14,407 nt of DNA, taken from Oligoflexia bacterium. Its GTDB lineage: Bacteria; Bdellovibrionota; UBA1018. The notes under the pieces were generated by a model, which saw nothing but the letters and a program-made list of their open reading frames with translations, ran no database searches and was not told the DNA's origin. The stretch's first letter is position 1. Each line of letters begins with the position of its first letter. Made by a program: the position numbers and the translations under genes. Below, piece by piece: positions 6,720 through 13,652 of this stretch. The stretch spans positions 1-14,407 of the forward strand of contig CAIYTD010000308.1 in assembly GCA_903928955.1 (NCBI GenBank). The letters are read 5' to 3'.

Positions 6720-7307
6720 ATGAAACACAATGTAGATGGCCGAAAATTTGGTCGGAATACATCTCACCGTGTAGCGATGTTTCGAAACATGGCAAATGCG
6801 GTGATTGAAAAAGAGCAGATTGTTACTACTGTTCAAAAAGCGAAAGAAATTCGTCGTGTGGTAGATCGTTTAGTTACTTTGGGAAAGAGTGGCTTACCTG
6901 CATCTCGTCGCTTGGCTTTTAATCGAACGCGAAGCAATGAGATTGTAACAAAGCTGTTTTCCACTTTGGCTGACCGCTATAAGGAGCGCGCAGGGGGTTA
7001 TACGCGTGTTCTAAAAATGGCTGATCGGCGTTGGGGAGATGCTGCTGAAATGGCTATCTTAGAGCTAGTAGACCATCCCGTGATCGATCGAAAGCGTAAG
7101 CCACGAACAGAAGTAGAGGGAGAGAAAAAAGCGGGCGATTTAGAAGCGGCTGCAAAAGATCCTTTTGGTCGTTTTAGAAAGCTTTTCAATCCTAAATCAA
7201 AAGTGAAGGGTGGCGGCCATGGTTCTCTCGCTGCAGCACCTAAGGGTGGAGCGGGGAGAAAAACTCCTGCTAGTAGCGGTAGCAGTAAGTCAGGAAGTAG
7301 TAGTTAG
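6720..7307 (+). CDS. rplQ: 50S ribosomal protein L17 with long C-terminal tail
   Basis: Ribosomal protein L17, near the exit tunnel of the large subunit. Residues 1-118 are the conserved core: the opening MKHNVDGRKFGRNTSHR, then ANAVIEKEQIVTTVQKAKEIR from 26 onward, and the end GGYTRVLKMADRRWGDAAEMA with ILELVD. The full product is 195 residues, whereas L17 is normally 115-130. The remaining 77 or so residues are a basic, low-complexity tail with one aromatic/basic patch (DPFGRFRKLFNP, 147-158) followed by Gly/Ala/Lys and then Ser/Gly runs. GAGGAG ends seven bases before the ATG. It is the last gene of the operon and is followed by a strong terminator. Confidence 0.96.
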   Translation: MKHNVDGRKFGRNTSHRVAMFRNMANAVIEKEQIVTTVQKAKEIRRVVDRLVTLGKSGLPASRRLAFNRTRSNEIVTKLFSTLADRYKERAGGYTRVLKMADRRWGDAAEMAILELVDHPVIDRKRKPRTEVEGEKKAGDLEAAAKDPFGRFRKLFNPKSKVKGGGHGSLAAAPKGGAGRKTPASSGSSKSGSSS

Positions 7308-7335
7308 CCTGAGAAGTTAAAAAAATTGTTTCTTG

Positions 7336-7370
7336 AAAAACGCCTCAATAGAAATATTGGGGCGTTTTTT
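7336..7370. terminator. Bidirectional intrinsic terminator between rplQ and panC
   Basis: A stem AACGCCTCAATA (7339-7350), loop GAAA (7351-7354) and arm TATTGGGGCGTT (7355-7366) form 12 pairs including one G-U, extended by A-T pairs on both sides. On the + strand the stem is followed by a T-run ending at 7370; on the - strand the A-run at 7336-7340 becomes a T-run. It therefore can end both the ribosomal operon and the convergent pantothenate operon, whose last stop codon is at 7377. Confidence 0.92.
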
Positions 7371-7376
7371 ATTTTA

Positions 7377-8273
7377 TCACGAAATAAAATGAAAACCCCT
7401 ATCAAGAAGTTTTTGAGGGTAAAGGATAATATTATCAATAAGTCTTGTTTGTCCTAAATAAACAGCAGCAGCAATGATTCCTGGAGCAGGATTTTGAAGC
7501 GGGGAGACGAAGGATTTAAATTCAGGTAAAGAGAGGCATTCCAGATATTCTATTTTAAATCCATATTTTTTGAGAAGTTGGAGAGATTCTTCTAGCAGTG
7601 GATCAATTGGATGCAGGCAGGGCTGTTCTTCTATTTTTTTTTGGATAGTAAGAAGTGCCTGGTAGAGTTGAGGCGCTTTTTCTCTCTCTTCTGGAGATAA
7701 GTAAATGTTGCGTGAACTTCTTGCTAATCCATCTTTCTCTCGGAGTGTGGGTACTCCTTCGATTCTCACGTCGAGATGAAGATCTCGAACCATTCTATCG
7801 ATGATAAAAAATTGCTGAGCATCTTTCAGGCCAAAAAGAGCAATTTGGGGTTGGATCAGTTGAAAAAGTTTGAGGACAATAGTAGCTACCCCTCGAAAGT
7901 GCCCAGGTCTATATTGTCCGCAAAGGGGCTGGCTGATCGAGGTTTCTTCAGCAAAGGTACTGAAGTTTGGAGGATAGAGCTCAGTGGAGGTTGGAGCAAA
8001 AATGAGATCTACTTCCGCTTGTTTTGCAGTTTCAAAGTCTTTCTCAAAATTTCTGGGATATTTTGAAAGATCTTCATGAGGCCTAAATTGAGCTGGATTG
8101 ACGAAGATGGACAATATAGAAAAATCACAACGCGAGCGAATTTTTTTCAGCAGAGTTTCATGACCTGCGTGGAGTGCTCCCATAGTCGGTACAAAACCCA
8201 CAAGACCTGTTTTTGATCTTCTCCACTGTTTCATTTCAGCAACAGAGGTGATAACTTCCGGAAAGCTACGCAT
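7377..8273 (-). CDS. panC: Pantothenate synthetase (pantoate-beta-alanine ligase)
   Basis: PanC joins pantoate and beta-alanine to pantothenate, using ATP through a pantoyl-adenylate intermediate. From ATG 8273 the product has 298 residues, near the usual 280. Family marks are VPTMGALHAGH (28-38, holding the HIGH-like nucleotide motif), FVNPAQFRPHEDLSKYPR (57-74), GLKDAQQ (148-154) and SSRNIYLS (186-193, the KMSKS-like loop). The frame is open upstream to 8315, but AAAGGA at 8280-8285 sits six bases before 8273, and a longer start would add 14 non-conserved residues. The start overlaps the coaBC end by eight bases. It is the last gene of the - strand operon and the third step of its pathway. 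Confidence 0.96.
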   Translation of the reverse strand: MRSFPEVITSVAEMKQWRRSKTGLVGFVPTMGALHAGHETLLKKIRSRCDFSILSIFVNPAQFRPHEDLSKYPRNFEKDFETAKQAEVDLIFAPTSTELYPPNFSTFAEETSISQPLCGQYRPGHFRGVATIVLKLFQLIQPQIALFGLKDAQQFFIIDRMVRDLHLDVRIEGVPTLREKDGLARSSRNIYLSPEEREKAPQLYQALLTIQKKIEEQPCLHPIDPLLEESLQLLKKYGFKIEYLECLSLPEFKSFVSPLQNPAPGIIAAAVYLGQTRLIDNIILYPQKLLDRGFHFIS

Positions 8274-9501
8274 GGGTAGTCCTTTTTTCGATAAAAGAGA
8301 GGAGGATTCTTGCAAGCGCCGGCTTGGGCGTTATTTCGAGAGGAATAGGGGGATGTTCGTTTGTGAGCCACCACCCTGCATTGAAGGGGCTCTCGAAGCC
8401 ATGACTCTTTTTAGAGATGTCATTTACGAAAATTGCGTCACATTTTTTTTCGCGGAGTTTTTGAAGGCCATTTTCGACAGGCTGATCGGTTTCTGCTGCA
8501 AATCCAACTATAAATGGATGAGTACCCTTTCTTTCTGAAAAGGTGGAAAGGATGTCTTGATTTTTTTCGAACTCAAGATGAGGCGCTTCCCTATTTTTTT
8601 TGAGCTTGGTCTGGGATGGATTTTTGATATTCCAATCCAAGACCGCTGCGGTTGAGATAAAAACATGGGAGTCAGTCCCAACTTGGAACACCGCGCTAGC
8701 CATTTCTTCAGCAGTTTCGATATCCACTCGCTCTATTTCAGGAGGAAGTTCCACATCGGTTGGCCCACAAATCGCTTTTACAGAGTATCCAGCTTGAGAT
8801 GCAGCCCAACAAAGGGAAGCACCCATGAGTCCACTAGATCGATTGGTGAGATATCGAACTGGGTCTATTTTACTGCGAGTGGGCCCCAGAGTAATGAGAA
8901 ACAATTCCTTTTTTCGAGGTGCATGAAAACAGGAAGCTACTTCTAAAATAATTTTGTCAGGTTCGAGCATGCGTCCCAGTCCTTCTTCACCACAAGCACT
9001 CATTCCGTTTGCTGGACCCAGTAGGGTCACTCCTCTGGATTGAAGGAGGAGGATATTTTGTTGGACAGCTGGATGTTGAAACATGCTGGGATTCATTGCC
9101 GGTGCAATGAGCAGAGGTCCATTAAAAGCTAAAATTTCAGTAGAGAGAAGGTCGTCAGCCATGCCATGCGCGGCTTTAGCAATGAAATGAGCTGTAGCAG
9201 GGGCGACCAGGATGAGGTCTGCCCAGCGGGCGGTATCGATATGGTGTGTGCCCGTTTGCAGAGGAGACTGGGTGTTCCAGATATGGCTTAAGACGGGATA
9301 GCCAGACAGCGTTTCGAGAGTCGCTGGAGTAACAAAATTTTCTGCTCCCTGGGTAAGAACCACGCGGACCATCGCTCCACATTCGCGTAGAGTGCGAACG
9401 AGATCGCACGCTTTAAAAGCTGCAATACTTCCAGTAATTCCTATTAAAATTTTTTTATCTTTGAGTACGAATTTGAGATTATCTCTTACGAATGGTTTCA
9501 T
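8266..9501 (-). CDS. coaBC: Bifunctional phosphopantothenoylcysteine decarboxylase/synthetase
   Basis: CoaBC (Dfp) makes two steps of coenzyme A synthesis: CTP-dependent ligation of cysteine to 4'-phosphopantothenate, then FMN-dependent decarboxylation to 4'-phosphopantetheine. From ATG 9501 it has 411 residues. The N-terminal CoaC flavoprotein domain shows GITGSIAAFK (21-30), catalytic H87 in HIDTARWAD, PAMN (135-138) and the C170 lid segment ACGEEGLGRMLEP. The C-terminal CoaB domain shows IDPVRYLTNRSSGLMG (212-227), the TKLKK stretch (298-302), VGFAAET (332-338) and VNDISKKSHGFES. The start overlaps coaX by 23 bases. An upstream TTG/ATG pair at 9540/9537 is in frame, but neither it nor 9501 has a good ribosome binding site; conservation begins only at about residue 15. 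Confidence 0.95.
   Translation of the reverse strand: MKPFVRDNLKFVLKDKKILIGITGSIAAFKACDLVRTLRECGAMVRVVLTQGAENFVTPATLETLSGYPVLSHIWNTQSPLQTGTHHIDTARWADLILVAPATAHFIAKAAHGMADDLLSTEILAFNGPLLIAPAMNPSMFQHPAVQQNILLLQSRGVTLLGPANGMSACGEEGLGRMLEPDKIILEVASCFHAPRKKELFLITLGPTRSKIDPVRYLTNRSSGLMGASLCWAASQAGYSVKAICGPTDVELPPEIERVDIETAEEMASAVFQVGTDSHVFISTAAVLDWNIKNPSQTKLKKNREAPHLEFEKNQDILSTFSERKGTHPFIVGFAAETDQPVENGLQKLREKKCDAIFVNDISKKSHGFESPFNAGWWLTNEHPPIPLEITPKPALARILLSFIEKRTTHA
8280..8285 (-). promoter_or_regulatory. Ribosome binding site that fixes the panC start
   Basis: AAAGGA on the - strand, six bases before ATG 8273 and inside the last codons of coaBC. It favours the 298-residue PanC over the longer frame opening at 8315. 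Confidence 0.75.
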
Positions 9502-10255
9502 GTAAATATGCGATACCTTTAAGGGTGATGTCGGCATCAAAAAGGGTGAGTTCTTGGGCTATGCCTTTCATTAAGTGGCTGATTCCTCCTGTCGCAATGA
9601 CGGGGAGATCATTTTGTCCTAATTCCAATTTAAAGCGGCGTATCATTCCATCAATCATAGATGCATATCCAAGAATCATTCCGCTTTTGAGGGCCTCTTG
9701 AGTGTTATTTCCAATGGCACGTTGAGGAGGTGTCAGGTCTATAGTAAAAAGCTGTGCCGTATTTTTTGCCAGGGCTTCCATAGCCATTTCAATTCCAGGA
9801 ATAATAGCGCCTCCTAAGTATTCAGCTCGGCCGTGGGCACCTTTTGAAATTCCACATAGTGTGGTTGCAGTTCCCGAGTCCACTACAATCGCTGGAAAAC
9901 CATACTCACGGACGACCGTTTCGGCATTCACTAAGCGATCTGCACCGACTTGATCCGGAGGATTTGCCACTATGTCAAAAGAGAAGGGCCATGAATGATC
10001 GATAATAGAGAGCTTTTTGTTCTGAAAGGCGGAACGTAAAATTCGGGTCAGTTGAGGAACAACCGATGAAACAATAATCTCCTGAATCAATTCGAATCGG
10101 ATTCCAGAACTAGATAGCACCAAATCGAGCTTAGATTTAAATTCATCTGCTGTGCAAAAGGGGCGAGTGGAGAGTCGCCAGGTTTGCTTCAGCTGGCAAT
10201 CTAAAAAATAGCCCACTACAATTTGAGTATTTCCAACATCAAGGGCTAGCAACAA
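9479..10255 (-). CDS. coaX: Type III pantothenate kinase
   Basis: CoaX phosphorylates pantothenate to 4'-phosphopantothenate, the first committed step of coenzyme A synthesis. The 258 residues fit type III kinases of the ASKHA fold, which need a monovalent cation and, unlike CoaA, are not feedback-inhibited by CoA. Motifs are DVGNT (6-10, phosphate loop), SSVVP (63-67), GADRLVNA (104-111, with D106), VDSGTATT (125-132, where many relatives have Phe or another residue in place of Ser), GGAIIPG (148-154) and IGNNT. Translation probably begins at TTG 10255, five bases after GAGG at 10261-10264; a second TTG follows at 10252, and no ATG is available near the conserved DVGNT. It overlaps panB by 17 bases and coaBC by 23. 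Confidence 0.95.
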   Translation of the reverse strand: MLLALDVGNTQIVVGYFLDCQLKQTWRLSTRPFCTADEFKSKLDLVLSSSGIRFELIQEIIVSSVVPQLTRILRSAFQNKKLSIIDHSWPFSFDIVANPPDQVGADRLVNAETVVREYGFPAIVVDSGTATTLCGISKGAHGRAEYLGGAIIPGIEMAMEALAKNTAQLFTIDLTPPQRAIGNNTQEALKSGMILGYASMIDGMIRRFKLELGQNDLPVIATGGISHLMKGIAQELTLFDADITLKGIAYLHETIRKR

Positions 10256-11072
10256 TTTCGCCTCGGGTTTCTAGTGGTCCAGTTTCTGGTGCTTGACGCG
10301 TGCGTTCAATATAATCTAGGATTGCTTGCCTAAAAGGTTCTTTCAGCGAAGTGATCGGGTGAACAAATTTGGGGATGCGTTCTATGCTGAGGCCCACTAA
10401 ATCCTGAGTCACTAACACTTGGCCATCACAGTTTGGACTTGCTCCAATCCCAAAGGTCGGAATTTCTATTTTTTCAGTGATTTCGTGAGCAAGATCTTTT
10501 TCAACGCATTCTAAAACGATCGAAAAGGCACCGGCTTCCGCCAGGGCTTGGGCAGACTCGAGGAGGTAAGTCCTTTCTTTTTCCATTTTTCCATGCATGC
10601 GATAGCTACCTATTGCATGAATACTTTGAGGAGTTAGACCGATATGACCTATCACAGGTATCCCTGCACGCGTCAAAGCCTGTACGGTAGATGCATACTC
10701 TAGTCCCCCCTCGAGCTTGACCCCTTGAGCGCGGGCTTCTTTTAAAAAACGGCCTGCGTGGAGCAATGCCTGTTCGGTATTCACTTGGTAGCTCATAAAA
10801 GGCATGTCTCCTATGACCATTGCCCGTTTGGCTCCCCGCGAGACAGCCAAAGTATGCCTCAGCATGTCGTCGAGAGTCACTGAAAGAGTATTCGGCTCGC
10901 CATAGAGAACCATAGCGAGGCTATCGCCAACGAGCAGGATGTCAATGCCCGCTTCATCCAGTATGACTGCTGTAGGATAGTCATAGGCAGTCAGCATCGT
11001 CATTTTTTGATGTCTCTTTTGGGAACGTACCCACGGCACTGTGACGGGCTTCTGGTTTGTTAAGCAACTCAT
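10239..11072 (-). CDS. panB: 3-methyl-2-oxobutanoate hydroxymethyltransferase (ketopantoate synthase)
   Basis: PanB transfers a hydroxymethyl group from 5,10-methylenetetrahydrofolate to 2-ketoisovalerate, giving ketopantoate, the first step of the pathway. The 277 residues include MLTAYDYPTA (26-35), the metal-binding D50 (VGDSLAMV) and D89 (GDMPFMSY), E121 (KLEGG), HIGLTPQSIHAIGSYR (143-158) and E188 (LECV), which matches the proposed catalytic acid. AAGGAG at 11078-11083 lies five bases before ATG 11072. The start overlaps the stop of the IlvC-like gene by four bases (ATGA), so the two are likely translated together; their products would act one after the other. Confidence 0.97.
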   Translation of the reverse strand: MSCLTNQKPVTVPWVRSQKRHQKMTMLTAYDYPTAVILDEAGIDILLVGDSLAMVLYGEPNTLSVTLDDMLRHTLAVSRGAKRAMVIGDMPFMSYQVNTEQALLHAGRFLKEARAQGVKLEGGLEYASTVQALTRAGIPVIGHIGLTPQSIHAIGSYRMHGKMEKERTYLLESAQALAEAGAFSIVLECVEKDLAHEITEKIEIPTFGIGASPNCDGQVLVTQDLVGLSIERIPKFVHPITSLKEPFRQAILDYIERTRQAPETGPLETRGEIVASP

Positions 11073-12019
11073 AGGGACTCCTTGAGAATTTTGCTACTTT
11101 TGATTTTTTCTTCCCAAAAAGTCAGGCGCTTCACTAATTCTTGGGCAGGTTGGCGCCAACTGGATTGGAGAAAAAAGTCAGCAAATTTCCGATTTTTCAC
11201 AGTCTCCATTTGAGCTGTAAATTGTTTTTTAAACTCGGATTTTTCTAACCTTTGCGACATAGCAATCGTTCCAGCTTGGGCTACTTGGCTAATCGATTGA
11301 AAGGTAGCTGCCAATCCCCGTTCTCGAATGAGACTCACAATGAGCTCTAATTCAGATAAGCACTCTTCTTGAATTAATCTCTCTGGAATTCCAGCCTCGA
11401 TCATTGCTTCCAGAGTCCAGTCCATCCAATTAAAAAGTCCACCACAAAGGAGGCCCTGTTCTGAGATTAAATCTCCTATTGTTTCTTGATCAAAAGTTGC
11501 CTCAATTAAGGAATCTTCGTTAAATCCCAGAGCTCGAGCCAGGGCCAATAGAAAGACTCTGTGGTCTGGAGGAAAGGAAGAGGCTGCCAGAAGTCGATGC
11601 GGATGAGGAAAAGAGTTCAGAAAGCCTTGAAGCAGCTTCGGCCCAATAGCCTTCGGAGCCAGTAATGCTACTTGATGGTGAGGGTGTTTGAGTTGGAGTT
11701 CTTGAGAGTAAAGAGCAAATCCATGGGCCAGAATGAGGCAGACGGACGAAGAAACAGGCGCAATCCATTCTTTGTAGATATTGGAAATTTCAGAGTCAGG
11801 AGTCAGGATGGCTATCCGGTGAGGATGCGTTCCAGCTGTGATTTGAGCCGGAAGATCTTGTAGTAAGAGGGGACTCAGATGCATTTGACTCGCGCGCTCA
11901 AAGGAGACCCCCTTTTTGGAGAGGTAAATTTGAACGTGCCATCCTGAGGCGGCTAGGCATTGTGCCCACGCAGAACCTTGGCTTCCAAATCCGATTAGAT
12001 GGATCATGTTTTTTGCCAT
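11069..12019 (-). CDS. Ketol-acid reductoisomerase (IlvC)-like protein, probable ketopantoate reductase
   Basis: A homologue of class I ketol-acid reductoisomerase, 316 residues against about 330-340 in IlvC. Visible are the Rossmann motif GFGSQGSAW (10-18), AHGF with H99, APK with K123, the two metal-ligand pairs D183/E187 (GDLISEQ) and E219/E223 (ECLSE), the LLCGGL turn (190-195) and a QSISQVAQAG segment matching SISNTAEYG of IlvC. All residues needed for KARI-type metal and substrate binding thus seem kept, though the sequence between them is quite divergent. It is the first gene of an operon otherwise devoted to pantothenate and CoA, and no panE is visible. Known IlvC enzymes can reduce ketopantoate, so that role is inferred here; true branched-chain amino acid synthesis remains possible. 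The start at 12019 is set by AAGGAG nine bases upstream; another ATG lies at 12049. Confidence 0.82.
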   Translation of the reverse strand: MAKNMIHLIGFGSQGSAWAQCLAASGWHVQIYLSKKGVSFERASQMHLSPLLLQDLPAQITAGTHPHRIAILTPDSEISNIYKEWIAPVSSSVCLILAHGFALYSQELQLKHPHHQVALLAPKAIGPKLLQGFLNSFPHPHRLLAASSFPPDHRVFLLALARALGFNEDSLIEATFDQETIGDLISEQGLLCGGLFNWMDWTLEAMIEAGIPERLIQEECLSELELIVSLIRERGLAATFQSISQVAQAGTIAMSQRLEKSEFKKQFTAQMETVKNRKFADFFLQSSWRQPAQELVKRLTFWEEKIKSSKILKESL

Positions 12020-12028
12020 GTGAGGGAA

Positions 12029-12034
12029 CTCCTT
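12029..12034 (-). promoter_or_regulatory. Ribosome binding site of the IlvC-like gene
   Basis: AAGGAG on the - strand, nine bases before ATG 12019. It supports this start over the in-frame ATG at 12049, which would place this site inside the coding region, and over ATG 12007. Confidence 0.7.
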
Positions 12035-12168
12035 CGCACTGCTTATCATTGGTGCTTGTTTTTTGCAATTCTAGATGAATAAGTGACGTAGGCCTCTAAT
12101 AACATTCGGTAAATTTAGTATATTATTAATGTTTATGAATATAACAATTTGCGTTAGAATAGGAGTGA

Positions 12169-13413
12169 ATGAATTGTTTAGACCAAACCAGAGTCAGACC
12201 GCCGATCGGGTTGATCGCGTGGATTTTTTTTATCTTTCTGGGTTCGCCCTGTTGGGCAGACGAGCCTCCTGTGGCTTCGGGTTTGGCTTTAGATCGAGCT
12301 AAAATTCAGGATAATGCTTTGATTGACACTTCTTATTCTAAATGTGGTCCAGCCTGTATCTATAACAAAGCCAATGAAAATATCACCGTTCAGATTGATT
12401 TTAATACTAGGAAAAGAAATTTTTTAAATAATTCTAATCAACCAGATGAAGAAAAAATAAAATTATTAGGTCATTTTTGTAAAAAAGAGGAAGTAGAGCA
12501 AACGAATTTAGATTCTGATCCATCTAATGAAGAAAGTGAAAATCCATCTCCAGCACGCTATGATAATCTTGAAAAGTGCATTAAGCGCTATGATCAATTT
12601 TTTGAATTTTGGATGTTGAAAGTCAGAGCCGCAGTTAGAAATCATAATATTATTATTGATCGATTAGAGTGTGTAGAAAGAGATCAGCAAGGGAGATGTA
12701 TAAAAACTAAAAAAGTACCTGTTCCGTCGATGGACACTCCTTCTCATCTTCAAAAAGCACAGACGCCCTCTGTCGCGAAAGCCAGTGACATAGCAGCTTG
12801 GGGTGATCGTTTGGGTGGTCATGAAGATAGTCAGAAATGGATGGAAACGGTTTTTGATGATAAAAATGAAAAGGGTTTTAAGCCTGAAAAAACAGATTTT
12901 CCAAAGTTTAGATGCATTGAAGTAGAGCCCTCTTCACCTGGCATTTGTAAGCATGAGATTGCAGTGATGTCGGGAGACGAGCATGTTTATGATGAAGCTG
13001 CATATAAAAAAGCCCTCGCTCAATGGTCAGGGTTTTCGAATGAAATGAGAGCTCAAATAAAAACTGAAAATATTTCTCCACTCAGCTCTCAACAGATAAA
13101 AGAAATGCAAAAAGAATTCAGAAAGTCCTCTGGAGATAACATCACTGTGGAGCATCAAATTTATAATGAAACTCAAGGACGTCTAGTGGATGAAGTGAAT
13201 CAGCAAACTCAAAAAAACGCGAGTCCATTTCGACCTCCTATTAGAGAAATCAGTTTTAACCCAGCCTATAATGGTGAGAAGGAAGTTAAACCAAAGACTG
13301 TTGAAAGCTCAGCAAGTCAAGATAATACAAGTTTTACGACAGGTTACCATCTCAAAGAAGATGTGGGACAACAGCGCTTATTTGAAGAGAGTGAACGAGA
13401 GATGCCTCGGTAA
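12169..13413 (+). CDS. Exported protein of unknown function with eight cysteines
   Basis: I do not recognise a family. The 414-residue product starts with a Sec-type signal peptide: an Arg-containing N-region, a hydrophobic stretch at about 13-25 (IGLIAWIFFIFLG) and a likely cleavage after CWA at residue 30. No lipobox is evident. The mature part is hydrophilic, without membrane segments, and contains exactly eight cysteines (C59, C63, C104, C137, C168, C177, C249, C260), an even number that suggests disulfides after export. The last 150 residues have none, are rich in Gln, Glu, Ser and Asn, and look partly disordered. AGGAG at 12161-12165 lies three bases before the ATG. The gene stands alone, divergent from the pantothenate operon, and its codons look more AT-rich by eye. 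Confidence 0.8.
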   Translation: MNCLDQTRVRPPIGLIAWIFFIFLGSPCWADEPPVASGLALDRAKIQDNALIDTSYSKCGPACIYNKANENITVQIDFNTRKRNFLNNSNQPDEEKIKLLGHFCKKEEVEQTNLDSDPSNEESENPSPARYDNLEKCIKRYDQFFEFWMLKVRAAVRNHNIIIDRLECVERDQQGRCIKTKKVPVPSMDTPSHLQKAQTPSVAKASDIAAWGDRLGGHEDSQKWMETVFDDKNEKGFKPEKTDFPKFRCIEVEPSSPGICKHEIAVMSGDEHVYDEAAYKKALAQWSGFSNEMRAQIKTENISPLSSQQIKEMQKEFRKSSGDNITVEHQIYNETQGRLVDEVNQQTQKNASPFRPPIREISFNPAYNGEKEVKPKTVESSASQDNTSFTTGYHLKEDVGQQRLFEESEREMPR

Positions 13414-13567
13414 TCTAAGTTTGGTTAATACTATTCGATCTACGGCTAAGTGCCCTGTTTTCCAAGCAGAATCTAGAATGTCACTAACACGACAAAATTA
13501 CTCATCTTAATCTTCCAAGTGTAACTATTTCATCTACTTAACTCCTGGCAGCCTCGCTTTCGCATTT

Positions 13568-13591
13568 TTTGAATCTTTTGAACCATTTGAA
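13568..13591 (+). repeat. Three TTTGAA direct repeats at 9-base spacing
   Basis: TTTGAA occurs at 13568, 13577 and 13586, exactly nine bases apart, followed by TTTGGA at 13592. The repeats lie 60-85 bases before the mntA start in a 236-base stretch that otherwise holds no gene. They could be an operator for the toxin-antitoxin module or a chance AT-rich tandem. Confidence 0.45.
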
Positions 13592-13606
13592 TTTGGAAAT
13601 TTTAAA
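13578..13606 (+). promoter_or_regulatory. Possible promoter for the mntA-hepT module
   Basis: TTGAAC (13578-13583) and TTTAAA (13601-13606) stand 17 bases apart, each matching four of six positions of the sigma-70 consensus. The -35-like element is part of the second TTTGAA repeat. The match is weak in an AT-rich region. Confidence 0.27.
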
Positions 13607-13652
13607 CTTCGACCTAGACCGCACCCCCCATTCCCGACTAAACTAGGAGTTG

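Noticed and set aside
7074..7307. Frameshift as the cause of the long L17 tail
   Set aside because: The core up to ELVD is in the same frame with no disturbance, and the tail composition (Lys, Gly, Ser) looks like a natural disordered extension.
8274..8315. Longer start for panC at 8315
   Set aside because: It would run 50 bases into coaBC and add non-conserved residues, while ATG 8273 has AAAGGA six bases upstream.
12130..12160. TTTATG with TAGAAT 17 bases later as a promoter for the exported-protein gene
   Set aside because: The -10-like element touches the ribosome binding site, which would leave almost no leader, and the -35-like element is poor.
13271..13510. 79-codon open frame overlapping the end of the exported-protein gene
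   Set aside because: Its first half lies in another frame of the main gene, it has no ribosome binding site, and its product shows no recognisable pattern. I saw no sign that it is a frameshifted tail of that gene.
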